The notes below the pieces were generated by a model. That model worked only from the letters and a program-made list of their open reading frames with translations. It was not told the origin of the DNA and made no database searches. The position numbers and the translations under genes were made by a program. Positions 9,410 through 19,300 of a stretch of DNA of 64,000 bases are shown piece by piece; the first letter of the stretch is position 1; every line of letters starts with the position of its first letter. The DNA is taken from assembly GCA_017854855.1 (NCBI GenBank), contig JAFMGZ010000003.1:62001-126000 (forward strand). Direction: 5' to 3'. The DNA is from Sulfitobacter sp. Its GTDB lineage: Bacteria; Pseudomonadota; Alphaproteobacteria; Rhodobacterales; Rhodobacteraceae.

Positions 9410-10612
9410 ATGGGCTGGAAAACGCTGGATGACATGGATTTGAGCGGCAAACGTGTGCTGCTGCGCGTGGACATCAACGTGCCGATGGAAAAAGGCAAAG
9501 TGACCGACACCACCCGGATCGAACGTATCGTACCCACGGTCAGGGATATTCTGGCCAAGGGGGGCAAGCCGATCTTGTTGGCGCATTTCGGCAGGCCCAA
9601 GGGCAAGGTCAACCTTGATCTCAGCCTTGGACAGGTTTTGCCCGCGCTCAAAGCGGCACTTGGGCTTTCTGTTGTTCTGCTGGAGACATTGGAGGCGGCA
9701 GAGAACCTGCCCGAAGAGGCCAAGCAGGCCGATGTGCTGTTGCTGGAAAACATCCGCTTTCATCCCGGTGAGACGACCAATGACCCGGCATTGTCCCAGC
9801 GTCTGGCCGCCCTTGGCGATGTCTATTGCAATGATGCCTTTTCGGCGGCGCACCGGGCGCATGCGTCGACCACGGGGATCGCTGAACTGCTGCCCGCCTG
9901 TGCCGGTCGTCTGATGCAGGCAGAGCTGCACGCGCTGGAGGCCGCGTTGTCCAAGCCAGAGCGCCCCGTGGGGGCCGTCGTGGGCGGGGCGAAAGTATCG
10001 ACAAAGATTGCGCTGCTGGAAAACCTGGTGAACCGGCTGGATGTTCTGGTGATCGGCGGCGGCATGGCCAATACCTTTTTGGGTGCGGCCGGTGCCCAAC
10101 TGGGTGCCTCGCTGAGCGAGCCTGACTTTTTCGACACCGCCCGTGACATCATGGCGCAAGCCCAAAAGGCCGGATGCCGCGTGATCCTGCCCCAGGACGG
10201 TTTGGTGGCCTGCGCCTTTGCCGCTGGTGCGCCCTATGAGGTCAAGATGCTGGGCCCGGATACAATCCTTGGTGCGGATGAGATGGTGCTGGATGCCGGA
10301 CCGCAAAGCATTGAGACCCTGAGTGCTGCGTTTGAGGGGCTCAAGACATTGATCTGGAACGGCCCGATGGGGGCCTTTGAAATCGCCCCCTTTGATACGG
10401 CCACGGTTGCTGCTGCACGGCTTGCCGCGCAACGGACCAAGGCAGGCGCGCTGATTTCGGTCGCCGGTGGCGGAGATACGGTTGCCGCACTGAACAAGGC
10501 GGGTGTGGCGGATGATTTCACCTATATCTCGACTGCCGGAGGGGCCTTTCTTGAGTGGATGGAGGGCAAGACCCTGCCCGGCGTTGCCGCATTGGAGGCA
10601 AGTGCCGCCTAA
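9410..10612 (+). CDS. pgk: Phosphoglycerate kinase
   Basis: A 400-residue phosphoglycerate kinase that interconverts 1,3-bisphosphoglycerate and 3-phosphoglycerate with ATP in glycolysis and gluconeogenesis. Family motifs: [20 protein letters not shown] at the N terminus, [28 protein letters not shown] (ADP site), NGPMGAFE and [11 protein letters not shown]. The frame is open far upstream, but those residues are the reverse of the cyclophilin gene. The ATG at 9410, after an ACAGGAACGG ribosome binding site, gives the normal N terminus and family length. An FtsB-like gene follows after a 143-base gap. Confidence 0.95.
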   Translation: MGWKTLDDMDLSGKRVLLRVDINVPMEKGKVTDTTRIERIVPTVRDILAKGGKPILLAHFGRPKGKVNLDLSLGQVLPALKAALGLSVVLLETLEAAENLPEEAKQADVLLLENIRFHPGETTNDPALSQRLAALGDVYCNDAFSAAHRAHASTTGIAELLPACAGRLMQAELHALEAALSKPERPVGAVVGGAKVSTKIALLENLVNRLDVLVIGGGMANTFLGAAGAQLGASLSEPDFFDTARDIMAQAQKAGCRVILPQDGLVACAFAAGAPYEVKMLGPDTILGADEMVLDAGPQSIETLSAAFEGLKTLIWNGPMGAFEIAPFDTATVAAARLAAQRTKAGALISVAGGGDTVAALNKAGVADDFTYISTAGGAFLEWMEGKTLPGVAALEASAA

Positions 10613-10755
10613 ATCCGCGACTTGTTGCGCAGATGTCGCGTAAACATCGGGAATAGTAGAGAAACTATTTTTGATGCGGGAAAGGGATTCACAGTGCGAA
10701 TCACCTGTGTCATACTTGTGTCACGTCCACCAAGAGACGATCTGAGGCAGATTTG

Positions 10756-11055
10756 ATGACCCGCACCGCCCGTCCTGCATTTGGCACATTGCTGTTTTTC
10801 GCAATCGCTTTTGCGCTGAGCCTCTATTTCACATTCGCCGCTGTGCAGGGTGACTTTGGCCTGTTCCGCCGCGCCGAGATCCTGGCCGAAAGCCAGCAAC
10901 TGCGCAGCCAGCTTGCGGATGTGAGCGCGGAAGTGGCGCGGATGGAAAACCTTACCAAACGAATGTCAGACGATTATCTTGATCTGGACCTGCTGGACGA
11001 ACAGGCCCGCCGCGTCCTGGGCATGGTGCGCACGGATGAGATCGTGATCCAATAA
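10756..11055 (+). CDS. Septum formation initiator family protein (FtsB/DivIC-like)
   Basis: A 99-residue protein with a short cytoplasmic N terminus, one membrane helix (about residues 9-28, TLLFFAIAFALSLYFTFAAV) and a coiled-coil stretch (about 37-72), ending in a short region with ARRVLGMVRTDEIVI. This is the build of FtsB/DivIC, which joins the divisome in the FtsQLB complex. Starts with TTG at 10753 or ATG at 10756; the ATG is preferred. Its position between pgk and the pyruvate dehydrogenase operon matches what I recall for alphaproteobacteria (enolase or pgk near ftsB and pdhA). Confidence 0.85.
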   Translation: MTRTARPAFGTLLFFAIAFALSLYFTFAAVQGDFGLFRRAEILAESQQLRSQLADVSAEVARMENLTKRMSDDYLDLDLLDEQARRVLGMVRTDEIVIQ

Positions 11056-11204
11056 CGCATCTTGCGCAGTCCGAATATGGGGCTTTTCGAAAACGCGCCA
11101 GACACCGTTTCAGTTGACTTTTGCCGTTATTTTGAGCTGATCATGCGGCGGCATCCGCGGCACCGCAATTGCCACTACCCTTTACTTCCCGAATCCGGTA
11201 AGAG

Positions 11205-11224
11205 ATAGTTTAACGCTAAACTAT
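11205..11224. promoter_or_regulatory. Inverted repeat upstream of pdhA, candidate operator
   Basis: A perfect inverted repeat, ATAGTTTA-ACGC-TAAACTAT, ends 38 bases before the pdhA start codon. Its 20-bp length and AT-rich half-sites suit a dimeric DNA-binding protein rather than an RNA terminator, as no T run follows. The binding protein is unknown. The 207-base gap between the FtsB-like gene and pdhA holds no other feature I can support. Confidence 0.45.
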
Positions 11225-11262
11225 TCTGCGCAATGGTCTTTGCGCTCACGAAGGGGAACCCT

Positions 11263-12267
11263 ATGGCGGCGAAGAAAACCACCAATACAACGAATGTCTC
11301 AGCAGATGAGCTGAAAGCCTATTACAAGGACATGCTGCTGATCCGGCGGTTCGAGGAAAAGGCAGGTCAACTGTACGGAATGGGACTGATTGGCGGCTTT
11401 TGCCACCTCTACATTGGTCAAGAAGCAGTTGTCGTAGGCCTTGAGGCCGCCGCAGAAGAAGGCGACAAGCGCATCACCTCTTACCGCGATCACGGTCATA
11501 TGCTGGCCTGTGGCATGGACCCTAACGGCGTGATGGCCGAATTGACGGGCCGCGAGGGCGGCTATTCCAAGGGCAAGGGCGGCTCCATGCATATGTTCTC
11601 CAAGGAGAAGCATTTCTATGGCGGCCACGGTATCGTGGCGGCACAGGTGCCGCTGGGTGCCGGATTGGCCTTTGCCGACAAATACAAAGAGAACGGGCGC
11701 GTGACCTTTACCTATTTCGGGGATGGTGCGGCCAACCAGGGGCAGGTCTACGAGGCCTTTAACATGGCCGCGCTGTGGAAACTGCCCTGTATCTTTGTGA
11801 TCGAGAACAACCAATACGCCATGGGCACATCGCAGCAACGCTCCACCTCCTCGGCCGAAATTTACGAACGCGGCAAGGCCTTTGGCATTCCCGGCGAAGC
11901 GGTCGACGGTATGGATGTTCTGGCCGTCAAGGCCGCGGGTGAGACAGCCGTCAAACACTGTCGCTCCGGTGAAGGCCCCTATATTCTTGAGATCAAGACC
12001 TATCGCTACCGGGGACACTCCATGTCGGACCCGGCCAAGTACCGGACCCGCGAGGAAGTGCAGAAAATGCGCGACGAGCGTGACCCGATCGAAGCCGTCC
12101 GCAGCCTGCTGCTGACCGGCAAACACGCGACAGAGGATGACCTCAAGGCCATCGACAAGGACATCAAGAAAATCGTGAACGCATCCGCTGATTTTGCAAA
12201 AGAGAGCCCCGAGCCGAGCTTGGATGAGCTTTGGACCGATATTTACGCTGAAGTGCAGGAGGCTTGA
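11263..12267 (+). CDS. pdhA: Pyruvate dehydrogenase E1 component, alpha subunit
   Basis: A 334-residue E1 alpha subunit. With E1 beta it decarboxylates pyruvate using thiamine diphosphate and acetylates the lipoyl arm of E2. The thiamine diphosphate motif runs from GDGAANQGQVYEAFNMA to IENNQYAMGT. Other family blocks are GFCHLYIGQEAV, SYRDHGHMLACGMDP, GKGGSMHMF and the phosphorylation-loop-like YRGHSMSDPAKYRTR. ATG 11263 follows AAGGGGA and gives the usual N terminus; an upstream in-frame ATG at 11233 is less likely. pdhB begins 3 bases after the stop codon. Confidence 0.96.
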   Translation: MAAKKTTNTTNVSADELKAYYKDMLLIRRFEEKAGQLYGMGLIGGFCHLYIGQEAVVVGLEAAAEEGDKRITSYRDHGHMLACGMDPNGVMAELTGREGGYSKGKGGSMHMFSKEKHFYGGHGIVAAQVPLGAGLAFADKYKENGRVTFTYFGDGAANQGQVYEAFNMAALWKLPCIFVIENNQYAMGTSQQRSTSSAEIYERGKAFGIPGEAVDGMDVLAVKAAGETAVKHCRSGEGPYILEIKTYRYRGHSMSDPAKYRTREEVQKMRDERDPIEAVRSLLLTGKHATEDDLKAIDKDIKKIVNASADFAKESPEPSLDELWTDIYAEVQEA

Positions 12268-12270
12268 TCC

Positions 12271-13641
12271 ATGGCTATTGAAATTCTCATGCCCGCCCTG
12301 AGCCCGACAATGGAAGAAGGCACGCTGGCCAAATGGCTGGTCAAGGAAGGCGATACCGTATCCTCCGGCGATATCATGGCCGAAATCGAAACCGACAAGG
12401 CAACGATGGAATTTGAGGCCACCGATGAAGGTGTGGTTGGCAAGATCCTGATCGCCGAAGGCACTGAAGGCGTCAAAGTGAACACCGCCATCGCGATCCT
12501 GCTGGAAGACGGCGAAGACGCCTCTGCTGCAGACAGTGCTGCCAGCGCCCCCGCCCCGGCGGCGGCCGCTGCGGCCCCCGCAGCGGCACCTGCCGCAGCA
12601 GAGCCTGCACCGGCAGCACCACAAGTGGACAGCACACCCGACTGGCCCGAGGGCACCAAGCTGAAGCAGCAAACGGTCCGCGAGGCCCTGCGCGACGGCA
12701 TGTCCGAAGAGATGCGCCGCGACGACACCGTGTTCCTGATGGGCGAGGAAGTCGCCGAATATCAGGGGGCTTACAAGATCTCGCAAGGGATGCTGGATGA
12801 ATTCGGCAAAAAGCGCGTCATCGACACGCCGATCACCGAACATGGTTTTGCCGGTATCGCCACAGGCGCTGCCTTTGGCGGTCTGCGCCCAATTGTGGAA
12901 TTCATGACCTTCAACTTCGCGATGCAGGCGATTGACCACATCATCAACTCAGCGGCCAAGACGCTCTATATGTCGGGTGGTCAGATGGGCGCGCCCATGG
13001 TGTTCCGTGGCCCCAATGGTGCGGCTGCCCGCGTCGGTGCCCAACACTCGCAGGATTATGCCGCATGGTACATGCAAATTCCTGGTCTCAAGGTGGCGAT
13101 GCCCTACTCGGCCTCTGACTACAAAGGCCTGATGAAAACCGCGATCCGCGATCCCAACCCGGTTATCTTTCTTGAGAATGAAATTCTCTATGGCCGCAGT
13201 TTTGATGTGCCTGAGATGGATGATTATACAGTGCCCTTCGGCAAGGCCCGGATCTGGCGCGAAGGCACGGATGCGACCATCGTCAGCTTTGGCATCGGGA
13301 TGACCTATGCGCTGGCTGCCGCCGACAAACTGGCCGAAGAAGGGATCAGCGTCGAAGTCATCGACTTGCGCACCCTGCGCCCGATGGATACGCCCGCGAT
13401 CATCAAATCCGTGATGAAGACCAACCGTTTGGTCACCGTCGAAGAAGGCTGGCCACAAGGCTCTGTCGGCAATTACATCTCAAGCGTGGTGATGCAGGAG
13501 GCATTCGACTATCTGGATGCGCCGGTCATCAATTGCACAGGCAAGGACGTGCCGATGCCCTATGCCGCCAATCTGGAAAAACACGCGCTGGTGACAACAG
13601 ATGAAGTCATCGCTGCCGTGAAAAAAGTCACATACAAATAA
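12271..13641 (+). CDS. pdhB: Pyruvate dehydrogenase E1 component, beta subunit with N-terminal lipoyl domain
   Basis: A 456-residue E1 beta subunit, about 130 longer than the simple form because residues 1-80 are a complete lipoyl domain, with the lipoylated lysine expected at residue 43 in [13 protein letters not shown]. An Ala/Pro-rich linker (about 85-118) leads to the catalytic part, which begins near [17 protein letters not shown] and carries [37 protein letters not shown] and [14 protein letters not shown]. Lipoyl domains on E1 beta are known in several alphaproteobacteria. The domain is nearly identical to that of the E2 encoded next, suggesting intragenic duplication or conversion. 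Confidence 0.96.
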   Translation: MAIEILMPALSPTMEEGTLAKWLVKEGDTVSSGDIMAEIETDKATMEFEATDEGVVGKILIAEGTEGVKVNTAIAILLEDGEDASAADSAASAPAPAAAAAAPAAAPAAAEPAPAAPQVDSTPDWPEGTKLKQQTVREALRDGMSEEMRRDDTVFLMGEEVAEYQGAYKISQGMLDEFGKKRVIDTPITEHGFAGIATGAAFGGLRPIVEFMTFNFAMQAIDHIINSAAKTLYMSGGQMGAPMVFRGPNGAAARVGAQHSQDYAAWYMQIPGLKVAMPYSASDYKGLMKTAIRDPNPVIFLENEILYGRSFDVPEMDDYTVPFGKARIWREGTDATIVSFGIGMTYALAAADKLAEEGISVEVIDLRTLRPMDTPAIIKSVMKTNRLVTVEEGWPQGSVGNYISSVVMQEAFDYLDAPVINCTGKDVPMPYAANLEKHALVTTDEVIAAVKKVTYK

Positions 13642-13652
13642 GGAGCGGACAG

Positions 13653-14945
13653 ATGCCAATAGAAATCCTCATGCCCGCCCTGTCGCCCACCATGGAAGAA
13701 GGCACATTGGCCAAATGGCTGATCAAGGAAGGCGACAGCGTCGCCTCCGGTGACGTGATGTGTGAAATCGAAACCGACAAGGCGACGATGGAATTCGAAG
13801 CCGTTGACGAAGGTGTGGTCGGCAAGATTCTGATTGCCGAAGGAACCGAAGGGGTCAAGGTCAACACAGCCATCGCGGTGCTCTTGGAAGACGGCGAAAG
13901 CGCGGACGACATCGGCGCACCTGCCGCCGCCAAGGCCGCGACCCCAGCGGCGGCTCCCGCAGCAGCAGCAGAAGCGGCCCCCACAGCAGCAGCGCCAGCC
14001 CCCGCAGCCCCCAAACCCGCAGGGGGCACGCGTATCTTTGCCTCTCCCCTCGCCCGGCGCATCGCCGCGCAAAAGGGCCTTGATCTGTCTGCAATCGCAG
14101 GCTCCGGCCCCCATGGCCGTATCGTCAAGGCGGATGTAGAAGGTTTGTCCCAGTCACAAGCGCCAAAGGCCGCCGCACCTGTCGCGGCTTCCACGCCTGC
14201 GGCCACTGCCACAGGGCCTGCGACCGACACGATCCTCAAGATGTATGCCGATCGCACCTATGAGGAAGTCAAACTTGATGGCATGCGCAAAACCATCGCC
14301 GCACGGCTGACCGAGGCCAAGCAAACCGTGCCGCATTTCTACCTGCGCCGCGACATTCAACTGGATGCCCTGATGGCCTTCCGCGCCCAGTTGAACAAAC
14401 AGCTCGAACCCCGCGGCATCAAACTGTCGGTCAATGACTTTATCATCAAGGCCTGCGCTTTGGCCTTGCAACAGGTGCCTGATGCCAATTCGGTTTGGGC
14501 CGGTGACCGGACGTTGAAGCTCAAACCCTCCGATGTGGCGGTCGCCGTCGCCATCGAAGGCGGCCTCTTCACACCGGTGCTCAAAGACGCCGAGATGAAA
14601 TCCCTCTCCGCCCTCTCAGCTGAGATGAAAGACCTTGCAGCCCGCGCCCGCGACCGCAAACTTGCCCCCCATGAATACCAGGGCGGCAGCTTTGCGATCT
14701 CGAACTTGGGGATGTTCGGCATCGACAACTTCGACGCCGTGATCAACCCGCCCCATGGCGCGATCCTTGCAGTGGGTGCTGGTGTCAAAAAACCGGTGGT
14801 GGGCCCCGATGGCGATCTGACAACGGCCACGGTCATGTCCGTGACCCTTTCCGTTGATCACCGGGTCATCGACGGTGCACTGGGTGCGCAGCTGCTCAAT
14901 GCAATCAAGGACAACCTCGAAGCGCCAATGACCATGCTGGCCTGA
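13653..14945 (+). CDS. pdhC: Dihydrolipoamide acetyltransferase (E2) of pyruvate dehydrogenase
   Basis: A 430-residue E2, the core of the complex, which passes the acetyl group from lipoamide to CoA. Domain order: lipoyl domain (1-80, lipoyl lysine 43 in IETDKATM), Ala/Pro linker, peripheral subunit-binding domain (about 125-165, [20 protein letters not shown] and [13 protein letters not shown]), second linker, catalytic acyltransferase domain (about 205-430) ending in the active-site motif [17 protein letters not shown]. It starts 11 bases after pdhB with an AAGGAG site. No E3 gene follows, so dihydrolipoamide dehydrogenase must be encoded elsewhere. Confidence 0.96.
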   Translation: MPIEILMPALSPTMEEGTLAKWLIKEGDSVASGDVMCEIETDKATMEFEAVDEGVVGKILIAEGTEGVKVNTAIAVLLEDGESADDIGAPAAAKAATPAAAPAAAAEAAPTAAAPAPAAPKPAGGTRIFASPLARRIAAQKGLDLSAIAGSGPHGRIVKADVEGLSQSQAPKAAAPVAASTPAATATGPATDTILKMYADRTYEEVKLDGMRKTIAARLTEAKQTVPHFYLRRDIQLDALMAFRAQLNKQLEPRGIKLSVNDFIIKACALALQQVPDANSVWAGDRTLKLKPSDVAVAVAIEGGLFTPVLKDAEMKSLSALSAEMKDLAARARDRKLAPHEYQGGSFAISNLGMFGIDNFDAVINPPHGAILAVGAGVKKPVVGPDGDLTTATVMSVTLSVDHRVIDGALGAQLLNAIKDNLEAPMTMLA

Positions 14946-14982
14946 TCCGGCCTCATCCCAGGGCCATTCTCTTTTTGGCCCT

Positions 14983-15039
14983 AAATACCTTGGGGGAGTT
15001 TGAGGGGCCAGTGCCCCTCATCGGCGCCCCCATGGGGCG
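14983..15039 (+). repeat. Hairpin-rich intergenic element, possibly a dispersed Rhodobacterales repeat
   Basis: Downstream of pdhC, AAATACCTTGGGGGAG is followed by a hairpin (TGAGGGGC-CAGT-GCCCCTCA) and a second one (CGCCCC-CAT-GGGGCG). From memory, similar AAATAC...GGGGGAG plus GC-hairpin blocks recur between genes in Rhodobacterales genomes. Only one copy is in this window, so the repeat call is not proven. Confidence 0.4.
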
Positions 15040-15052
15040 ACAGACATCACGC

Positions 15053-15081
15053 AAAAAGCCAGCTCTTCAGCTGGCTTTTTT
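15053..15081. terminator. Bidirectional terminator between pdhC and cysE
   Basis: A 12-bp perfect stem AAAAAGCCAGCT / AGCTGGCTTTTT with a CTTC tetraloop has a T run in both directions. It can end pdhABC transcripts and those coming through cysE. Confidence 0.9.
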
Positions 15082-15117
15082 CATTTCTGTTGTGATTTTT
15101 GGATTTATCCTTGGCGG

Positions 15118-15927
15118 TTAATCCTGCGGCCCAAACATATGGTTCATGGAAATGGCAGGCTGCTCGCATCCTGCCTCGCCGACGATCCGCGCCGGGATAC
15201 CGGCCACTGTCTTGCACGGCGGCACATCCTCCAAGACCACGGAGCCGGCCGCGATCCGACTGCAATGACCCACCTTGATGTTGCCCAGCACTTTGGCACC
15301 GGCACCAATCAGAACACCGTCGCCGATTTTCGGGTGCCTGTCCTCTTCCTCTTTGCCGGTTCCGCCCAAGGTCACAGAATGCAACATCGACACGTTATCA
15401 CCAACAACTGCCGTCTCTCCGATCACGATGGAATGCGCGTGGTCGATCATGATCCCCTTCCCGATTTTCGCACCGGGATGAATATCGACACCGAAAATCT
15501 CGCTCACCCGCATCTGGACGAAATAGGCCAGATCCGTCCGGCCATGCATCCAAAGGTGATGCGCGACCCGATAGGCCTGAACCGCCTGATAGCCCTTGAA
15601 ATAGAGGATCGGCTGCAAGAACCTGTGGCACGCGGGGTCGCGTTCATAGATCGCGACCAGATCAGCACGGGCCGCCTCCACCAAACGCGGGTCTTCTGCA
15701 TAGGCATCCTCGACCATCTCGCGCACCACGACCATGGACATCTCATTTGAGGCCAGCTTGGCCGCCACCCGGTAGGAAAGCGCCTTTTCGATGGATTTAT
15801 GGTGCAAAATGCAGGCATGGACAAAGCCACCAATCAGCGGCTCATCGCGCACGGCTTTCTCTGCCTCACGCTGAATTCGGTCCCAAACGGGATCGACTGC
15901 GGATAGTTTTCTGCGCGCTTCGGCCAT
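15118..15927 (-). CDS. cysE: Serine O-acetyltransferase
   Basis: Makes O-acetylserine from serine and acetyl-CoA, the first step of cysteine synthesis. About 269 residues: an N-terminal helical domain and a C-terminal left-handed beta-helix with hexapeptide repeats (DIHPGAKIGKGIMIDHAHSI, TAVVGDNVSMLHSVTLGG, PKIGDGVLIGAGAKVLGN). The catalytic His-Asp region is in IDHAHSIVIGE and the tail is PARIVGEA. I chose the ATG at 15927 because AGAAGGA lies 8 bases upstream; the ATG at 15936 overlaps that site. cysE flanks the GTA cluster in R. capsulatus too. No terminator separates it from the GTA operon; a weak TTGTCA-N18-TATGTC box lies upstream. Confidence 0.95.
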   Translation of the reverse strand: MAEARRKLSAVDPVWDRIQREAEKAVRDEPLIGGFVHACILHHKSIEKALSYRVAAKLASNEMSMVVVREMVEDAYAEDPRLVEAARADLVAIYERDPACHRFLQPILYFKGYQAVQAYRVAHHLWMHGRTDLAYFVQMRVSEIFGVDIHPGAKIGKGIMIDHAHSIVIGETAVVGDNVSMLHSVTLGGTGKEEEDRHPKIGDGVLIGAGAKVLGNIKVGHCSRIAAGSVVLEDVPPCKTVAGIPARIVGEAGCEQPAISMNHMFGPQD

Positions 15928-16002
15928 GGGATACATCCTTCTTGCTGGCTAAGACATACCTCATGTAAGACGAATGTGACAAACGCAAAGCTGTGATGCA
16001 GG

Positions 16003-16326
16003 TCATTTTTCCTGTTGATCTGTCAAGTTTCCCGTCCCAGGCGCGCTCCAAAGTCTTTGCCGCAGCTGGCGCAAGACAATTTCAAAGCAGCAGCAATAGT
16101 CCCGATTGCCAAAACTCGGCTCCGCCGCCAGCCCCTTGCTGCAGGCCACATCGCCAAGCGTGCCATTGCCCCAGAGCGGATGAATTTTTCCCAAGCGGCC
16201 AACAAACCGATCCGCCCAATCCGCCTGCGTCATCATCTGCGCGCATTGTGCCTCCCGCGCCTCTTCTGGCAGGCGCAGCAACGCACGCGCGGCGGCGGAT
16301 ACATCAGAATAATGCACGCTGCGCAT
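16003..16326 (-). CDS. Small GTA-linked protein (DUF7742-like), coupled to g15
   Basis: A 107-residue protein with no membrane segment and no enzyme motif that I recognise. It has a His/Trp/Cys-rich composition (SVHYSDVSAAARALL, WADRFVGRLGKIHPLWGNGTL, DYCCCFEIVL). Its ATG overlaps the g15 stop codon (TGATG), so it is translated with the GTA tail-tip gene. I recall a small conserved family at this position between g15 and cysE in Rhodobacterales. Whether it is a GTA component or a passenger is unknown; the coupling argues for cotranscription. Confidence 0.7.
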   Translation of the reverse strand: MRSVHYSDVSAAARALLRLPEEAREAQCAQMMTQADWADRFVGRLGKIHPLWGNGTLGDVACSKGLAAEPSFGNRDYCCCFEIVLRQLRQRLWSAPGTGNLTDQQEK

Positions 16327-19300
16327 CAGACAACCACGCGCAGCTTGCGCTCCAGTCCAGGCCCGTAAACTGCAGATATCTGGGCGACAGAGACGTCAAA
16401 GGGCAGCGTCAATCCGTCTGCAATCTGCATCGCAGCGCTATAATGCCAATATGGCGTGCCTAGGACCACCTCGCGCAGAACAGCACTGCCTTGGCGCACC
16501 CGGACCAGATAGCTTTCGCTTTCTTCGGCCAAAGGCACCTCTGGCGTGTCCCAGCTGTCGCCATCCAACCGCGTGCGCCTGATCCAACTCACCTGATAGG
16601 CACCATCACCGGCTTTTTGCGCACGCAAGTGACCAGGCGCATAGGGCCGCATCCCATTCCCATTGAATGCCTGAACGCTATGACGGTAAGACGGATCATC
16701 GTAGCCACGCAGCGCAGGCCCAATTCGAAAATTCTGCGCCACACGCCGCAAACTCGGGCTTAGCGCAATCTGCTCGGGCACCCCGTCCAGCAAGACAAAT
16801 CTGGATCCCGCAGGCCAATTCCCCGGCATCAGCGCATCCGATCCCGCCTGCCCCCGCAGTCTCGTTTTCAGCCAGTAGGTGCGGGGCCCCACCAATTGCG
16901 CCTGGGCGAATTGAAAGATCTCCCATGTGTCAAAGCTGCCATCGCCAATCGCCGCCATATTGGCCCCACTCAACAACCCATCTTCGCTGACAGAGGACAA
17001 CGTACCGCCGACCAATTTCACCTCAAGCACATCTCCCCTGTCCAGAACCCCGGGCCGCGCCGCCGCCAGCCCGGTTGTTGTCACACCGATGGTGGCAGGT
17101 TGGGCAATCACCTTGTTCAGGCTGTACCCCTCGTCTGTGCTGGATTGGAACAGGGCCACCGGCCCCGGCCAGGGCTGCGCCGTGACTGCAATATGTGGCG
17201 CATGCGGCACCTCATCCCCGCGCAACAACGGCAGGTCCATGAAATGGGCCAAGACCGGCACCGGAGCCACAAACTGGTTTGGCGCGACCAGCTCGTCATA
17301 GATATCTGCCAGATCATAGACCTGCGGCTCGATCCGCACGCCCTCAATCAACTGGACATCAGATTGCTCCACCCGGTCGATACGGTAAAGTGCAGGCCGC
17401 TCTTGCTGATCGCCGGGCAATTCAAACACATCGCCCGCCCCCAAGGCCATCTGCGAAGGCGGCAGGGCCAGACGGACGGTATCGCGTGCCACTCGGGCCT
17501 CAGTCAGCCAACGTTCCGCGATCTGACGCCCTTCGCCACGGGTCAGCGCGATATTGACCTCGGACCCGGCAACCGCATGAGTCGCCTCATCGGCAAGCAC
17601 AGCCTCTTCCGCAATCACCTCGAAATCCGCATCTGCCTGCACGAAACGCAAACGCATCCGGCCCGAAACTTCGGCCTCCGCCTCGCGCACCTGTTCGGCA
17701 GTGCCTTCCAGTTCCGACGTCACCGCAAGCCGCGCAGGATCAAGCGTCACCGCCTTTACCCCGTCGCGCATCCGGAAACTCAACACACCGTCGCGCTCTA
17801 TCGCATCAAATCCGTGGCGGATCATCAAGGGCTGCAAGGCGGCACGCGCATCCCCCACCTGTTCAACGGCAAAGCCCCGAACATAGCCATAAAGCCCGTC
17901 TGTGCTGAACGCCTCCAGCCCGGCGCGTCTGCAAATCTCACCCACAACAGATGCCAGGGATCGCGCCGCTGTGCGCCCGTTGATCCAATGCCCCCTTGTG
18001 TAATTTTCACCATCGCTCCATTTGGCGACATTGTTTGGGAAAAACGGATAGGGCCTTGTGTCAAACGCCCAGACAAAGGCGCGGCTCATGTCCAGCATCC
18101 GCCCTTCGTATTCTGTTGAGGGCGGGTTGTGCTGCGGGTCCTTCCAATACTCTGAAATCGCCTGCAAATAGTGCATCTGCATCAACTCGTCCCGCGCGCC
18201 CGTAGAAAAATGGGGCAAACGGCTTTCAGAACTTTTCGCATCCAGGAACTTGTTGGGCTGGTTCGCCCCCTTGTTGATCGCAGCACAGCCGTATTCGGTA
18301 AACCAGATGGGTTTTTTCATCGGCTCCCAGCCTGTGGGCAGCTGTGCGCGCACCCCGTTTACGCGGTCATGGTGAAAATTTTCCCACCAGCCACGCAGAT
18401 CCTTGTAGCGGTACACCCAAGGTTCAGAATGTGCACCATCAGTGATCTGCGTCCTGATCTGGGCCGCGCGCGCCTCTGGGGAATGATAGTACCAGTCAAA
18501 ACCCTCACCCCCCTCAATATTGCTCTTGAGATAGTCGATGTTATAGATCGCATCCCAGGCCTGGCCGTCCAGATGACCTTCGGTGTCCCGCCAATCGGCA
18601 AGCGGCATGTAGTTGTCGATGCCGATGAAATCGATGTTGTCATCCGCCCAGAGGGGATCGAGATGGAAATAGCGATCGCCGGTGCCGTCCTGCGGCTGAT
18701 AGCCAAAATACTCTGACCAATCCGCCGCATAGCTGATCTTGGTCTGGGGGCCCAGAATGCTTCTGACCTCGGCCGCCAAAGCGCGCAGCTTGGTTACGGC
18801 TAGGAACTGCGCCGAACCGCCCCTGATTTGCGTCAGCCCCCGCATCTCAGAGCCGATGCAGAATGCCTCAACCCCACCGGCCTGCGCGCACAGATGCGCG
18901 TAATGCAGAATGAAACGGTTGAATGTCCAATTCTCGGGCTGGTCTTCATAATCTTCGGGTGCCGTCCCGCTCTGTGATTGAATGTCCCCTTCGCGCAGAC
19001 GCGGACTGCCGTCCAGCGGATCGGTCGGCGCGCCTGTCTCCTGTGGCACCCATTCCCCCAGAAAACGAATGTGACCGTCCACAATCTCAAAACGATCCGC
19101 CGTCGCAGTCCCAAAGAACGCCTCAACCTGTGCGTCGGCCTGTGCCGTGCCATCGGGGCTGCCGGGCCGTCCTGGTGCCTTGGACAGCGTGATGCGACCC
19201 CGCCACGGCAGGTTCGGCTGGTTTTCAGCCTCGCTATAGGGATCAGGTAGACCGTTGTTTTCGTGCTGATCCATCAGGATGAAAGGGTAGAACATCACAG

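Noticed and set aside
10660-10680. AATAGT...ACTATT inverted repeat between pgk and the FtsB-like gene as a second copy of the pdhA operator
   Set aside because: Half-site spacing differs by four bases and the inner sequence is unrelated, so the resemblance is probably chance.
11299-12939. A 546-codon open frame on the minus strand across pdhA and pdhB
   Set aside because: It is antisense to two clearly identified genes and its His/Gly-rich translation matches nothing; long shadow frames are common in GC-rich DNA.
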